Below, one piece after another: positions 28,281 to 37,598 of a stretch of 64,000 bases of DNA (position 1 is the first letter of the stretch; every line of letters begins with the position of its first letter). The translations under genes and the position numbers were made by a program. A model generated the notes under the pieces. That model was not told where the DNA came from and did no database searches. It saw only the letters and a list, made by a program, of their open reading frames with translations. Source of the DNA: Methylococcus mesophilus (GTDB lineage: Bacteria; Pseudomonadota; Gammaproteobacteria; Methylococcales; Methylococcaceae); assembly GCF_026247885.1 (NCBI RefSeq), contig NZ_CP110921.1, forward strand, positions 2,723,001-2,787,000. Direction: 5' to 3'.

Positions 28281-29114
28281 TCAGCGTCGGGGTTCGTCCT
28301 GAATCAGGAGTTCATGCACCCGTAGGCGGATGTTCGCTGCGATCTCGTCGGTGGGAAGATCGTTCGCGTCGTCGCCGAACGGATTCTCGATTTCCTCGGC
28401 GATCAGTTCGAGGCTGGCCAGGACATAAAAAACCAGGGTCGTGATCAGAGCCGTCCAATAATGGAAGTCCGGTACGAAGCAGAACGGCATCGAAACGATG
28501 TAGAGGAAGATGAATTTCTTCAGGAACAGGCTGTAGGAATACGGAATGGGCGTCTTCTGGATCCGCTCGCAGCCGCCGCAGATTTCGGCCAATGCGCTCA
28601 AGTCGGGATTGAGGCAGAGCAGCATGTCACCGGAGAGTTCGCCTTTGCCGTTGAGCCGGGCCGTTTCCGCGAACAGTCGGGCCGCGATGCGGTTGGGCCG
28701 GTGTTCCGTCGTGGCGGCAATCCGGAGGTGCCGCGTCAGGCTGTCCGCATACGCGCCGATGAGTTCGGCGAGCAGCGGCCGGGAGGGGTGGCTGTCGGGC
28801 AGATAGGCGTCCAGCTTGAGCGCCAGATTGCGTGAAGCATTGGTCAGGTTGCCCCAAAGCCGCCGGCCTTCCCACCAGCGCTCGTAGGCGGTGTTGGTGC
28901 GGAACACCAGCAGCATCGAAATGACGAACCCCAGCAGGGCATGCAGCGCGGTAGTGCTCTTGAGCTGATTCGGCAGGAGGTGCCGGTCCGCGTAGGCGAT
29001 GCCGACGGAGAACAGCGCCAGGGAGAGCATCGCCGGCAGCAGGCGCCGGAACGTGTCGCTTTTGTGGAACTTGAAAATCAGTCCCCACCAGGACTTGGGG
29101 TTATAGCTGATCAT
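28281..29114 (-). CDS. Bestrophin-family anion channel (UPF0187)
   Basis: A 277-residue membrane protein with the N-terminal W-W-G-L-I-F-K-F-H-K-S-D-T, a first helix pair around 25-75 and the F-R-T-N-T-A-Y-x-R-W-W-E-G-R-R motif near residues 70-85. A second hydrophobic region spans about 185-225. These define the bacterial bestrophin-like family, which forms anion- or cation-conducting pentamers. About 110 bases separate it from dodecin and 28 from the upstream DUF2288 gene. Confidence 0.9.
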   Translation of the reverse strand: MISYNPKSWWGLIFKFHKSDTFRRLLPAMLSLALFSVGIAYADRHLLPNQLKSTTALHALLGFVISMLLVFRTNTAYERWWEGRRLWGNLTNASRNLALKLDAYLPDSHPSRPLLAELIGAYADSLTRHLRIAATTEHRPNRIAARLFAETARLNGKGELSGDMLLCLNPDLSALAEICGGCERIQKTPIPYSYSLFLKKFIFLYIVSMPFCFVPDFHYWTALITTLVFYVLASLELIAEEIENPFGDDANDLPTDEIAANIRLRVHELLIQDEPRR

Positions 29115-29142
29115 CGTAGCGGCGAAGCCTTTGCGGGGCGAC

Positions 29143-29454
29143 TCATTCCGTGCGTGAGGGAATTTCCTGCACCAGGACCCAAGGGGCGACGACTATGGCC
29201 CAGAACAGCGGGCTGCGCGCATTCCAGTCACGGGCTTCCGTCTCGGTCGCCCGCCCTACCCGCCCGTCCCGAATCCAACGGGACAAGGTTTCCGCCTCGT
29301 CGGCGGCCATGGCTGCGCCGACCTCGATGAGGTCCAGTTCGGGAGCGACCCGGACGACAGCTCCCCGTGCGAAGTGCGGCTGCATTTCCTGCCAGGTGAG
29401 CTTGCCGGAGTCCAGGTTCAGTTTTGTATAAATCGAGGTTTCGTGTTCTGTCAT
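29143..29454 (-). CDS. DUF2288 family protein
   Basis: A 103-residue soluble protein with the family pattern K-L-N-x-x-S-G-K-L-x-W-x-E-L/M-Q-P-H-F-A-R-G near residues 12-32, V-A-P-E-L-D-L-I-E-V-G near 36-46 and a C-terminal hydrophobic stretch P-W-V-L-V-Q-E. Function is unknown. It lies 13 bases downstream of moaE on the same strand and may be read with it. Confidence 0.85.
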   Translation of the reverse strand: MTEHETSIYTKLNLDSGKLTWQEMQPHFARGAVVRVAPELDLIEVGAAMAADEAETLSRWIRDGRVGRATETEARDWNARSPLFWAIVVAPWVLVQEIPSRTE

Positions 29455-29467
29455 CGGGGAAAGAGGA

Positions 29468-29929
29468 TCACGGGCTTGGTGGGAGGGCCGGAGCGTACCC
29501 GTCGGTATTCGTTTCGACCCAGCGCTCGCCTTGCTCCAGGACCTCCTTTTTCCAAAAAGGGGCGCGGTGCTTGAGCGCTTCCAGGATATGGCGGCAGGCG
29601 TCGAAGGCGGTCCCGCGGTGGGAAGACCAGACGGCGACCAGAACTATCGGATCGGCGGGAAACAGCTCGCCGACACGGTGAATCACGAGGGCGTCGTCGA
29701 ACGGCCAGCGGCTCCGGGCTTCGTCGACGATGTTTCGCAACTGACGTTCGGTCATGCCGGGATAGTGCTCGAGCATCATCTTTTGAACCGACGAGCCCTC
29801 GTTGTAGTCGCGCATGGTACCGACGAAGACCGCGAGCGCGCCGACGTTTGTTACGGGGACGGACGTATCCTGGTAGCGGGAAAGTTCGGCGAGGGGATCG
29901 AAAGCGTCACTGCGGACTTCGATCAGCAC
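29468..29929 (-). CDS. moaE: Molybdopterin synthase catalytic subunit
   Basis: A 153-residue large subunit that inserts sulfur into precursor Z to give molybdopterin. It starts at a GTG at 29927-29929, one base after the moaD stop. It has G-A-L-A-V-F-V-G-T-M-R, the H-R-V-G-E-L segment, the S-S-H-R-G-T-A-F core and the lysine-rich P-F-W-K-K-E-V with the catalytic Lys. The adjacent moaD confirms the pair. Confidence 0.95.
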   Translation of the reverse strand: MLIEVRSDAFDPLAELSRYQDTSVPVTNVGALAVFVGTMRDYNEGSSVQKMMLEHYPGMTERQLRNIVDEARSRWPFDDALVIHRVGELFPADPIVLVAVWSSHRGTAFDACRHILEALKHRAPFWKKEVLEQGERWVETNTDGYAPALPPSP

Positions 29930-29930
29930 G

Positions 29931-30164
29931 TCAACCTCCGGTGACCGGCGGGAAAAAGGCCACTTCGTCGCCGTCGCTCACCGGCGTGTCGGCACCGGCA
30001 TATTCCATGTTCACCGCGCATAGGACATTTCCGGGCAAGGGCTTGCCCTGGCAGACGGCTTTCCATACGTCGGCGACGCAGCTCAGGTTCTCGAAGGCGA
30101 GCCGTTCTTCGGCACGACCGATCTGTTCCCTCAGGCCGGCGAAATATCGGACGCGTATTGTCAT
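29931..30164 (-). CDS. moaD: Molybdopterin synthase sulfur-carrier subunit
   Basis: A 77-residue ubiquitin-fold protein. The start at 30164 gives M-T-I-R-V-R-Y-F-A-G-L-R-E and the C-terminus ends in the required Gly-Gly (P-P-V-T-G-G) that carries thiocarboxylate sulfur. A longer open frame to 30278 runs into a region with no coding character. It is read just ahead of moaE and 31 bases downstream of the DUF1631 gene. Confidence 0.94.
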   Translation of the reverse strand: MTIRVRYFAGLREQIGRAEERLAFENLSCVADVWKAVCQGKPLPGNVLCAVNMEYAGADTPVSDGDEVAFFPPVTGG

Positions 30165-30195
30165 GGTACTGAATCGAAGCTGGTTATGCGGAGCA

Positions 30196-32478
30196 TCAGG
30201 AGGTTCCTGGCGTGTCGGCGTGGTCCTGCACTGCTGGGCGTCCGAGGGTGTCGACGACCGCGTCGAGTGCGCGATCAAGCAACGGCTCGTTCGCTCCCGC
30301 TATCAGCCGGATAGTGTTGGAGGCGAGCCCGGCAGCCAGTTCATGCAGACCGATCTCGCGAAGCTTCATGCCGCGCCGGTTGACGAAAACATAACGGGAA
30401 GTGAACTGGCTCTTCAGGAGAAGCTTAGCGCGGAAGGGCAATGCCGGGCTATCGCAAAATTCGACCCAATCCCCCGCACGGAGATTCCTGGCCTGTTCGA
30501 TGAAACTTTCATCCACGGTTTGGGGGGGCGAAGGGTCGAGTTGCGAGCCTTCCAGGCTGTGGATGAGAATTTCTTCGATGTCGCCCAGTTCCAGCGTTGC
30601 AGTCTCGGCGCCCGCGCCGGTTAGGCCGCGGTGGCCACCGGGCTGGTTTGTCAAATTCGCGCCCGGAAGAGCGCCGAGTTTCTGGCGGGTGATGCGCCAG
30701 AGTTCGATGTCCTTAAGGAATGCGTGCATTTGCACTGGATCGAACGCGATGTTGTCCAACTGATCGCGTATCGACCGTATGACCTCCGGTTCGTCCTCCC
30801 CGGCGTCCGCTTGCGGGAGCGTGGCGTCATGGGAGTCTGCCCAAGCGATGAGGCGATCCATGATGGCTATGGCCTCGGCCCAGTCCCCGGGTTCTTTTTC
30901 GCGGCGCAGATAGGCGATCACCAGCACATCCTTCCAGGCGTTGAGCAGCAGCGAAACCAGGGCCGGCGGAAGCGGTTGCCTCTCGACGCGGGCCGTGATT
31001 TCGACTGCGGCGGCACGCTTGGCCAGGGCCAGACGCTCCTGGCTGACCGCGGCCTGCCGCGTGCGTTCCTCCATGGTAGTGACGCCCTTGCACTCGTGTT
31101 CGACAAAAGCGGAAAAATCCTCGAGCAGTACAGCGAACAGGCGGGTATCTTCGTCGAACTCGGTCAGTATGCGGTAGACGACCTCCTCGATCTTCTTCAG
31201 CACGACCAAGTCCTTCTTGTCGCCCGAGTCCAGGCCCACGCCGGCCTGGGCCAGAGCATTCAAGAGCAGCCGCAGGGGATGTGTTTTCTTGGCCAGGAAC
31301 GAGCGCTCGATGATCGCGACTTTGACGACGGGAATCTGCAAACGGGCGATGAGCGCCTTGACCGGATCGGGAAGGTTGCGGTCTTCCAGGATGAAATCGA
31401 AGATCATCGATACCATATCGATGACGTCTTCCTCGAACTGGCCCAGGCGTCGTCGCTCGCCATCGGGAAGCAATTTGGCCAGTTGGTCAACCAGGGACTG
31501 CTTCGGCAGCGGAATCCGGGCGCCGGTATCGCATTCGTCGGATGCCAGCGCACGGGTGTTTTGCTGCAGCAGACTCAATGCGTTGACGATCTCGCCGGCA
31601 TCGAAGTGTTTTCCGTCGGCTTGGGCATTGGACAGGCTCGGCGAGGTCCCTATCCGGCGTTTCCAAAGGCTGAGCAGTTGCAGCAGGTCGTTTAGCTGGT
31701 CTTCGTCGTCCTGTTCCGTTGAGCAGGGCCCGGACGGCGTCGAGTCCTGATTCGGCATTGCAGAAATCTTGGTCTTCGGCGCGAGGGAGGCATCCGGCAG
31801 CACGCCGTGTTCGGCGAGGAGATCGTTCATGCGCCGATAGGTCGGCCCCATCTTGCACAGGACGTGGCGGTCGAATAGTTTCAATATCAGCAGGGTCACC
31901 CGGATGTCGACCGGCAGCCCGGACAGCGATGCGGTGAAGGCGTGGCACAGCGCCTCGGGTGCGAAGGGATGAGTCGGAAGGGAGCCGGCCGGGTGAGCCC
32001 TGAGCGCGGCGAGACGGAGTTCGAGCTGCCCCAAAGCGTCGTGGAACAGGAAGGCTGTCTTCTGCGCGGCATTGGTGACGGCCAGCTCGATTTCCAGGGC
32101 ATCGTTTTCCAGGAGTACCAGACCGCGAGCGGCGGGGTCTCCTGGCGTCATGGCCGGCGGCGGAGCGGACGGATCTTCGGCCGGGTTCCAGAAGCGCTCA
32201 TCGCCGTCGAGCACCTCGCGCAGGCAGCATGCCAGCATGGTGGTTTTGTCCCGGCGGACCTGGCGCATGGCATCGAAGTACAGCGCCTGCAATGCGCTGC
32301 TGTCGGCCTTATCGGAGAGCTTGAACAATTCGTCGTCTATCTGGGCGTACAAGTCTTGCAGCAGTTGCCCGAATCCAGCCTCGAAAATGGTGCGAAGCTG
32401 CGCTGCCAGGGGAGGAATATCCGTTAGGTCGGCGGCCGGGTGTTCGTGATCGGGGTCTGGATGAAGTCCTGATCGCAT
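30196..32478 (-). CDS. DUF1631 family protein
   Basis: A large, acidic, mostly helical soluble protein of 760 residues. It has F-D-A-M-R-Q-V-R-R near residue 70, D-M-V-S-M-I-F-D-F-I-L-E-D near 350 and a long C-terminal helical part. These match the DUF1631 family of gammaproteobacteria, sometimes mis-annotated as thymidine phosphorylase. A C-terminal region (about 640-720) resembles the D-W-V-E-F ... R-A-K-L-L/PilZ-like end seen in the family, which would suggest cyclic di-GMP binding; this is tentative. The start is not certain. Confidence 0.8.
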   Translation of the reverse strand: MRSGLHPDPDHEHPAADLTDIPPLAAQLRTIFEAGFGQLLQDLYAQIDDELFKLSDKADSSALQALYFDAMRQVRRDKTTMLACCLREVLDGDERFWNPAEDPSAPPPAMTPGDPAARGLVLLENDALEIELAVTNAAQKTAFLFHDALGQLELRLAALRAHPAGSLPTHPFAPEALCHAFTASLSGLPVDIRVTLLILKLFDRHVLCKMGPTYRRMNDLLAEHGVLPDASLAPKTKISAMPNQDSTPSGPCSTEQDDEDQLNDLLQLLSLWKRRIGTSPSLSNAQADGKHFDAGEIVNALSLLQQNTRALASDECDTGARIPLPKQSLVDQLAKLLPDGERRRLGQFEEDVIDMVSMIFDFILEDRNLPDPVKALIARLQIPVVKVAIIERSFLAKKTHPLRLLLNALAQAGVGLDSGDKKDLVVLKKIEEVVYRILTEFDEDTRLFAVLLEDFSAFVEHECKGVTTMEERTRQAAVSQERLALAKRAAAVEITARVERQPLPPALVSLLLNAWKDVLVIAYLRREKEPGDWAEAIAIMDRLIAWADSHDATLPQADAGEDEPEVIRSIRDQLDNIAFDPVQMHAFLKDIELWRITRQKLGALPGANLTNQPGGHRGLTGAGAETATLELGDIEEILIHSLEGSQLDPSPPQTVDESFIEQARNLRAGDWVEFCDSPALPFRAKLLLKSQFTSRYVFVNRRGMKLREIGLHELAAGLASNTIRLIAGANEPLLDRALDAVVDTLGRPAVQDHADTPGTS

Positions 32479-32633
32479 AGGCTGGACTCGGTAGGGGAGG
32501 GAAATCGGTTGCGATAGTTTAGCTTACCGGCTGGCGGCTTGTTCGCTGCGGTCGGGACTGCTGGGGAACACCGTAAAAAATGATATTTTATCTGCGGCTG
32601 ACCGCGGCTATGGCAACGCGAGGAACGGGAAGT

Positions 32634-33197
32634 ATGAGGGGCAATGGCACGGGGTGCAGGAGCGAACAAAAGATATCGTCGCCCAATCAGGATGAGAGGC
32701 CTGAGGGCGAGACGATTTCCGTCGTCGTGGTTCACGGGATAACTCTCCCACCGGGCCAGTTCGGCGGTCCCTGGATCCGACAGTTGTTCACCAACACACT
32801 CGACTGCGCTGCCCATCCGTTCTTCGAATCCATTCGACACCTGCGGGTGTCGGCACATGCGCTGATCCGGCGCGGCGGTGAAGTCGAACACTACGTTCCG
32901 CCCCATCGCCGCGCGTGGCATGCCGGAATATCCGAGTTCCGGGGGCGGAGCGCCTGCAATGACTTTTCCGTCGGGATCGAACTCGAGGGAACCGACGATC
33001 TTCCTTATACGCCGGAACAATATAGGAGTCTTGCCGGCCTTGTGATGGAGCTGATGGTCCGTTATCCGGCGATTACGGAGGACCGCGTCGTTGGGCACAG
33101 CGCGGTTGCCCCGCAACGAAAAACGGACCCCGGACCCGCCTTCGACTGGGGGCGCTTCTATCGTGAACTGGCGAAGCTGCGGGGGGACGCCCCCTGA
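32634..33197 (+). CDS. ampD: 1,6-anhydro-N-acetylmuramyl-L-alanine amidase AmpD
   Basis: A 187-residue cytoplasmic zinc amidase that recycles peptidoglycan by cleaving the stem peptide from anhydro-muramic acid. Family blocks are S-P-N-x-D-x-R-P, V-V-H-G-I-T-L-P-P-G-Q-F-G-G (first zinc His), S-A-H-A-L-I-R-R-G-G, W-H-A-G-I-S, N-D-F-S-V-G-I-E-L-E-G and G-H-S-A-V-A-P-Q-R-K-T-D-P-G-P with the remaining ligands. The ATG at 32634 gives the usual length; the open frame extends to 32580. Confidence 0.92.
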   Translation: MRGNGTGCRSEQKISSPNQDERPEGETISVVVVHGITLPPGQFGGPWIRQLFTNTLDCAAHPFFESIRHLRVSAHALIRRGGEVEHYVPPHRRAWHAGISEFRGRSACNDFSVGIELEGTDDLPYTPEQYRSLAGLVMELMVRYPAITEDRVVGHSAVAPQRKTDPGPAFDWGRFYRELAKLRGDAP

Positions 33198-33234
33198 CCG
33201 GTTGCTGAAGCGAACAAGCCGCTCGACGTGGCGG

Positions 33235-34113
33235 TCACCCTTTCTGGCGATCTGCCATCATGCGTTCAAGGATCGGCCGGAAAATGATCTCCATTGCAAG
33301 TCCCATCTTTCCTCCCGGAATCACGATAGAGTTGTGTCGTGACATAAAGGAGTTATGCAACATGGATAGGAGATAAGGGAAATCCACGCTGAATTTGCCC
33401 GGTTCCTTGAAGCGGATGATGACGAAACTTTCATCCGGTGTGGGAATGTCCCGAGCAATGAAGGGATTTGAAGTATCGACCGTCGGAACGCGCTGAAAAT
33501 TGATATCGGTCTGTGAAAACTGAGGCGTGATGACTTTAACGTAGTCATCCATTCGGCGCAGTATCGTTTCGGTGACGTCCTCGGGTTTATAGCCGCGTTC
33601 GGCGGTATCCCGATGGATTTTTTGAATCCATTCCAGATTCACGATGGGAACCACGCCGACAAGAAGATCCACATATCGTCTTACATCGATGCTTTCGGTA
33701 ACTACGCCTCCGTGCAATCCTTCGTAAAACAGTAGGTCCGTTCCTGTAGGCACTTCTTCCCATGGGGTGAATGTCCCCGGCTTGTAACCTCCCAACCGCT
33801 GGCTTTCCGCCTCGTTATGGACATAAAAACGGCGGTGAGCCGTTCCCGTTTCGCCGTAATGTCGAAAGACGTTTTCCTGCTCGTCCAGGATATTGGCTTC
33901 GATCGAAAAGTGGCTGAAATGCCGGCCTTCGCGTCTGGCCTTGTCGATCTGCGCGCGCATCTCCACCCGGTCATAACGATGGAAGCTGTCGCCCTCGACG
34001 ACGAGCGGCTGGAGTCCGAGCCTGAAGAAAATATGCTCGAACGCGCATTTTACGGTGGTCGTGCCCGCACCGGAGGAACCAGTGATGGCGATGATGGGGT
34101 GTTTCTTGGACAT
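33235..34113 (-). CDS. prkB: Phosphoribulokinase (Calvin cycle)
   Basis: A 292-residue class I phosphoribulokinase that makes ribulose 1,5-bisphosphate from ribulose 5-phosphate. It has the P-loop G-S-S-G-A-G-T-T-T at residues 12-20, catalytic Asp in V-E-G-D-S-F-H-R-Y near 42, and L-L-F-Y-E-G-L-H-G-G-V near 130. It lies downstream of the phi gene in the same orientation, with 228 bases between, so it may be read from the RuMP operon or its own promoter. Its presence shows that the RuMP cluster also serves CO2 fixation; rubisco is not in the window. Confidence 0.95.
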   Translation of the reverse strand: MSKKHPIIAITGSSGAGTTTVKCAFEHIFFRLGLQPLVVEGDSFHRYDRVEMRAQIDKARREGRHFSHFSIEANILDEQENVFRHYGETGTAHRRFYVHNEAESQRLGGYKPGTFTPWEEVPTGTDLLFYEGLHGGVVTESIDVRRYVDLLVGVVPIVNLEWIQKIHRDTAERGYKPEDVTETILRRMDDYVKVITPQFSQTDINFQRVPTVDTSNPFIARDIPTPDESFVIIRFKEPGKFSVDFPYLLSMLHNSFMSRHNSIVIPGGKMGLAMEIIFRPILERMMADRQKG

Positions 34114-34341
34114 TCTAGCCTCCCGTGCTTTTCAATTATACGCGAGATCGTCTCTCGAACATTGGCCGGGGGCCTGTGATGGTACTGCGTCCAAGAAAGG
34201 GCATTGGTGTGAAGACGGTTCGGAGCTTGAGCGAAAACCGGCTCCTCGGCAGCTTCTGTGAAAGCCGCCGAGGTGTCGGAAAACCTGCCAAGCGAGCCGA
34301 GGGGAGCGGCCCAAAAGGAATCCGCTCGCTCCGGGCCCCGG

Positions 34342-34875
34342 TTATTCCAGGTTAGCGTGCCGAGTTCTCATTTCTTCTTCGGGGATGCCTTTCTCATGGA
34401 TGATGTGAGAGATGGTGGCCTCGAGGAAGAGGAGGGTAGAGAGCTCGAAGACGGTGCCCATGGGCATGCCGACGACTTTTCCGAAGAGCTCGGGAGAGCC
34501 GATGCGGAAGAGGTTGTCGGCGAGGTCGCCGAGGGAGGAGCTGTCGCGGGTGGAGACGAGGGCGATGGATGCGCCCTGCTCCTTGGCTTTCTTGGTGAAG
34601 GCGAGCATGGTTTCGGTTTCACCGGAGCCGGAGATCACGATCAGCAAGTCGCCCTTGCGGATGCTGGGGGTGACGATTTCGCCGACGACGAAGACCTCAT
34701 AGCCGCCGTGCATGAGGCGCATGGCGAAGAACCTGGCGACCAGTCCCGACCGGCCGGCCCCCGCGACGAAGACGCGGGAGGCCTGGTCGAGCATGGCGGT
34801 CAGTTTTGCATCATAGCCGGCATCGGTGGCAGCGAGGATGCCGGAGATTTTGTCTATGATCAGTTTCTGATGCAT
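34342..34875 (-). CDS. hxlB: 6-phospho-3-hexuloisomerase, copy 1
   Basis: A 177-residue SIS-domain isomerase that converts D-arabino-3-hexulose 6-phosphate to fructose 6-phosphate, the second RuMP step. It shows V-F-V-A-G-A-G-R-S-G near residues 34-43, R-L-M-H-G-G-Y-E-V, I-S-G-S-G-E-T-E-T (sugar-phosphate Ser cluster) near 80-88 and a catalytic His region near the C-terminus. It follows hps by eleven bases. The protein is identical to copy 2. Also named phi, hpi or rmpB. Confidence 0.95.
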   Translation of the reverse strand: MHQKLIIDKISGILAATDAGYDAKLTAMLDQASRVFVAGAGRSGLVARFFAMRLMHGGYEVFVVGEIVTPSIRKGDLLIVISGSGETETMLAFTKKAKEQGASIALVSTRDSSSLGDLADNLFRIGSPELFGKVVGMPMGTVFELSTLLFLEATISHIIHEKGIPEEEMRTRHANLE

Positions 34876-34886
34876 GCAAATTCCCG

Positions 34887-35534
34887 TCAGGCGGAAGCGG
34901 CGACGACCTGTTCGTAGATTTCGCGCGCGGCATCGGCGGGGGAAGCGGCGCCGTAGATGGCGGCGCCGACGACGATGATGTTGGCGCCGGTCTTGACGAC
35001 CTGCTGGGCGGTGGAGGCCTTGATGCCGCCGGCGACGGAGATGCGCACGGGCAGGCCCAGCTTGGCGATGGCCTGGAGGTCGGCGAAGGGGGTCTGGCCG
35101 GCGGCCTGGGCGTCGAGGCCGGTGTGGATGCCGACGATCTGGGCGCCGGCCTTGGCGGACTCACGGGCGCAGGTGGCCTTGTCGGGGACGTTGATCAGGT
35201 CGACCTGGACTTCGGCGTTGTGCTTGTTGGCGGCATTGATGACGCCCTTGATGGTGGCCAGTCCGGCGACGCCGAGGACGGTGGTGATGTCGGCGCCGGC
35301 GGCGAAGAACGGCGCGGCTTCGTATTCACCGGCGTCCATGGTTTTGAGGTCGACCAGGAGCAGCTTGTTGGGGAAGCGCTTCTTGAACTCCTTCACCAGG
35401 GCGACGCCGTTGTGCTTGATGCTCGGCGTGCCGATCTCGAAGATGTCGACATAAGGCGCGGCGAGGCTTGCGAGCTTCAGGGTCTGCGGGATGTCCAGCG
35501 TGTCCAGTGCGAGCTGAATCAATGGTCTTGCCAT
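34887..35534 (-). CDS. hxlA: 3-hexulose-6-phosphate synthase, copy 1 (intact)
   Basis: A 215-residue aldolase that joins formaldehyde to ribulose 5-phosphate, the entry step of the RuMP cycle. The start at 35534 follows a strong G-G-A-G-G-A-G ribosome site. Motifs are Q-L-A-L-D near residue 5, L-V-D-L-K-T-M-D near 53-60 (catalytic Asp and Lys), and the phosphate-binding V-A-G-G-I-K and I-I-V-V-G-A-A-I-Y-G of the OMPDC superfamily. Unlike copy 2, the G5 run at 34938-34942 keeps the frame to the normal C-terminus. Also named hps or rmpA. Confidence 0.96.
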   Translation of the reverse strand: MARPLIQLALDTLDIPQTLKLASLAAPYVDIFEIGTPSIKHNGVALVKEFKKRFPNKLLLVDLKTMDAGEYEAAPFFAAGADITTVLGVAGLATIKGVINAANKHNAEVQVDLINVPDKATCARESAKAGAQIVGIHTGLDAQAAGQTPFADLQAIAKLGLPVRISVAGGIKASTAQQVVKTGANIIVVGAAIYGAASPADAAREIYEQVVAASA

Positions 35535-35634
35535 GAGATCTCCTCCGATCAAAAAAGTAGAGAAAAAAGTCGAGTGAAGCCTTAAGTTTTATGAGGTATT
35601 GCTAAACGCACAATTTCCCAACTGTAAAGAGTGA

Positions 35635-35661
35635 GGGGCCGCTGTCAATGCGACCGGCCCC
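35635..35661 (-). terminator. Intercistronic hairpin upstream of hps, copy 1
   Basis: Seven-base perfect arms (35635-35641 and 35655-35661, G-G-G-G-C-C-G with its complement) lie ten bases beyond the repeat-protein stop, in its direction of transcription. It may terminate part of the transcripts or protect the downstream hps-phi message. In copy 2 both arms are one base longer, so pairing is kept. Confidence 0.45.
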
Positions 35662-35670
35662 TTCGCTGGG

Positions 35671-36380
35671 TCAGCCGTTGAGGCTTTTCAGGTACTTGGT
35701 GACGCCAGTTTCGCCCGTTGCCACGATGGCGGGTTTGGGCAGGTTCTTGATGTACTTGGCGACACCGGTTTCGACCGCGGCGGCCACTTCGGGCAGCGGC
35801 AGGCTCTTGAGGTACTTGGCCACACCGGTTTCAGGCCCCGGACGGGCTCCGGCAGTGCCTTGAGGTATTTGGCGACACCGGTTTCGGCGCCCGCGTCCCC
35901 GGCCGAGAGGCCCTGGGCCTGCAGGTACTTGGCGACGCCGGTGGCGCCGGTGGCAGCCGGTGCCGGAGCGGCGGCCGGCGCTGCAGCCGCGGCCGGGCGG
36001 GCAGCCGCCGGCCGGCGGCTGCTCCAGACCACGAAGCCGATCAGGGCCACGACCACGCCGCCGAACAGGTAATAATCCGAGCCGGCATCCTGGGCGGCGG
36101 GTTTCGCGGTGCTGGGGGCGGTTTCGGCGGGGGCCGTCACGGCGGGCTGGGCGGCCGGCGCCTTGCTGGCAGGGGCGGCCGGTGCCGCCTGGGGCTTGGC
36201 CGCCGGCGCGGCGGCGGCGGGAGCCGCGCCGGCTTTGCCGACCAGGCTGGGATCCTGATAGATCACCGACGGCTCGAAGTCGGGCGGATATTCAGCGGCG
36301 CCCGCGAGCGGGGCGGCCAGCAGCAGGGCTGCGAACACGGTGTAGGTCGAGAACGTTTTCTTCACGTGGTTGTCCCCCAT
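35671..36380 (-). pseudogene. Membrane-anchored GVAKYLK-repeat protein, copy 1 (frameshifted)
   Basis: Same gene as 42352-43062, but the C run at 35836-35839 has four bases where copy 2 has five. Translation therefore leaves the normal frame after the second repeat and reads a Pro/Ser-rich tail of about 50 residues that passes the normal stop region. The signal sequence, Ala/Pro linkers and membrane helix are unaffected; the last three repeats are lost. Because every length difference between the two blocks is a 4/5 G/C run, a base-calling error is as likely as a real mutation. Confidence 0.75.
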
Positions 36381-36511
36381 AAGTCTTGTCAGTGGGTATA
36401 AAAGCTCGGCCGGGCTGGTTTCAAGTTCAGCCCTGTTTCAAATTGCATCGCTCGCGTTCCGTTGCCTGCGCTTTCGCGCCCGCATTCCCAGCGCCCGTTC
36501 GGCCCGCCGCG

Positions 36512-37575
36512 CTAGCGGACGATCGGATCGAGCTCGCCCTGGGCATAACGCCGGCTCATCTCCTCCAGGCGCAGGGGCTTGAGCTTGGCGGCCTGGCCGG
36601 CGGCGCCGAAGGCTTCGTAGCGGGCCCGGCAGATCGCGGTCATGGCGGTTTGCGCGGCCTTGTAGAGCTTGCGCGGGTCGAAGTTCTTCCTGTCTTCGGC
36701 CATGAACTTGCGCATGGCGCCATAGGAGGCGATGCGCAGATCGGTATCGATGTTGACCTTGCGGACGCCATGGCGGATGCCCTCGGCGATCTCCTCGACC
36801 GGCACGCCGTAGGTCTGGCCGATGTCGCCGCCGTAGTCGTTGATCATCTGCGCCCAGTCCTCGGGGACCGAGGACGAGCCGTGCATCACCAGATGGATAT
36901 TGGGAATCCGCTGGTGGATGTCCTTGACCCGATCGATCCGCAGCACCTGCCCGGTGGGTTTCCGGGTGAACTTGTAGGCGCCGTGGCTGGTGCCGATGGC
37001 GATCGCCAGGGCATCGACCTGGGTCTGGCGGACGAAATCCGCCGCCTCGTCCGGATCGGTCAGCAGCATCGAGTGGTCCAACTCGCCTTCCGCGCCGTGG
37101 CCGTCCTCCTCCCCGCCCGGCCGGTCTCGAGCGACCCCAGGCAGCCGAGTTCGCCTTCCACCGAGACGCCGCAGGCATGCGCCATGTCGACCACTTTGCG
37201 GGTAGTCTCGACATTGTACGCATAGCTGGCCGGCGTTTTCATGTCCTCCTCGAGCGATCCGTCCATCATCACCGAGCTGAAGCCGGACTGGATGGCACGG
37301 ACGCAGACCGCCGGGGAGGCGCCGTGATCCTGGTGCATGCACACCGGGATGTGCGGATACATGTCGATGGCGGCCAGCACCAGGTGGCGCAGGAACGGCT
37401 CGCCGGCATACGTCCTCGCGCCGGCCGAGCCCTGCAGGATCACCGGGGCGTCCACGGCCGAGGCCGCCTCCATGATGGCCTTGATCTGCTCCATGTTGTT
37501 GACGTTGAACGCCGGCAGGCCGTAGCCGTGCTCGGCGGCGTGGTCCAACAACTGGCGCAGGCTGATCAATGCCAT
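36512..37575 (-). pseudogene. fba: Fructose-bisphosphate aldolase class II, copy 1 (frameshifted)
   Basis: Matches the intact copy at 43194-44258 except that the C run at 37111-37114 has four bases instead of five. This breaks the frame about residue 155, inside the [10 protein letters not shown] region, and separates the N-terminal third from the rest. If real, only the other copy makes aldolase; the start at 37575 and the stop at 36512 are otherwise unchanged. Probably either a sequencing error in a homopolymer or a recent lesion tolerated because of the duplicate. Confidence 0.75.
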
Positions 37576-37598
37576 GGGATGCCCTCTCGAGATGGCGT

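Noticed and set aside
34114-34338. A strong terminator between phi copy 1 and prk
   Set aside because: A C-C-T-C-G-G-C / G-C-C-G-A-G-G pairing exists around 34245-34275, but the loop is long and no T tract follows on the minus strand, so I could not call it.
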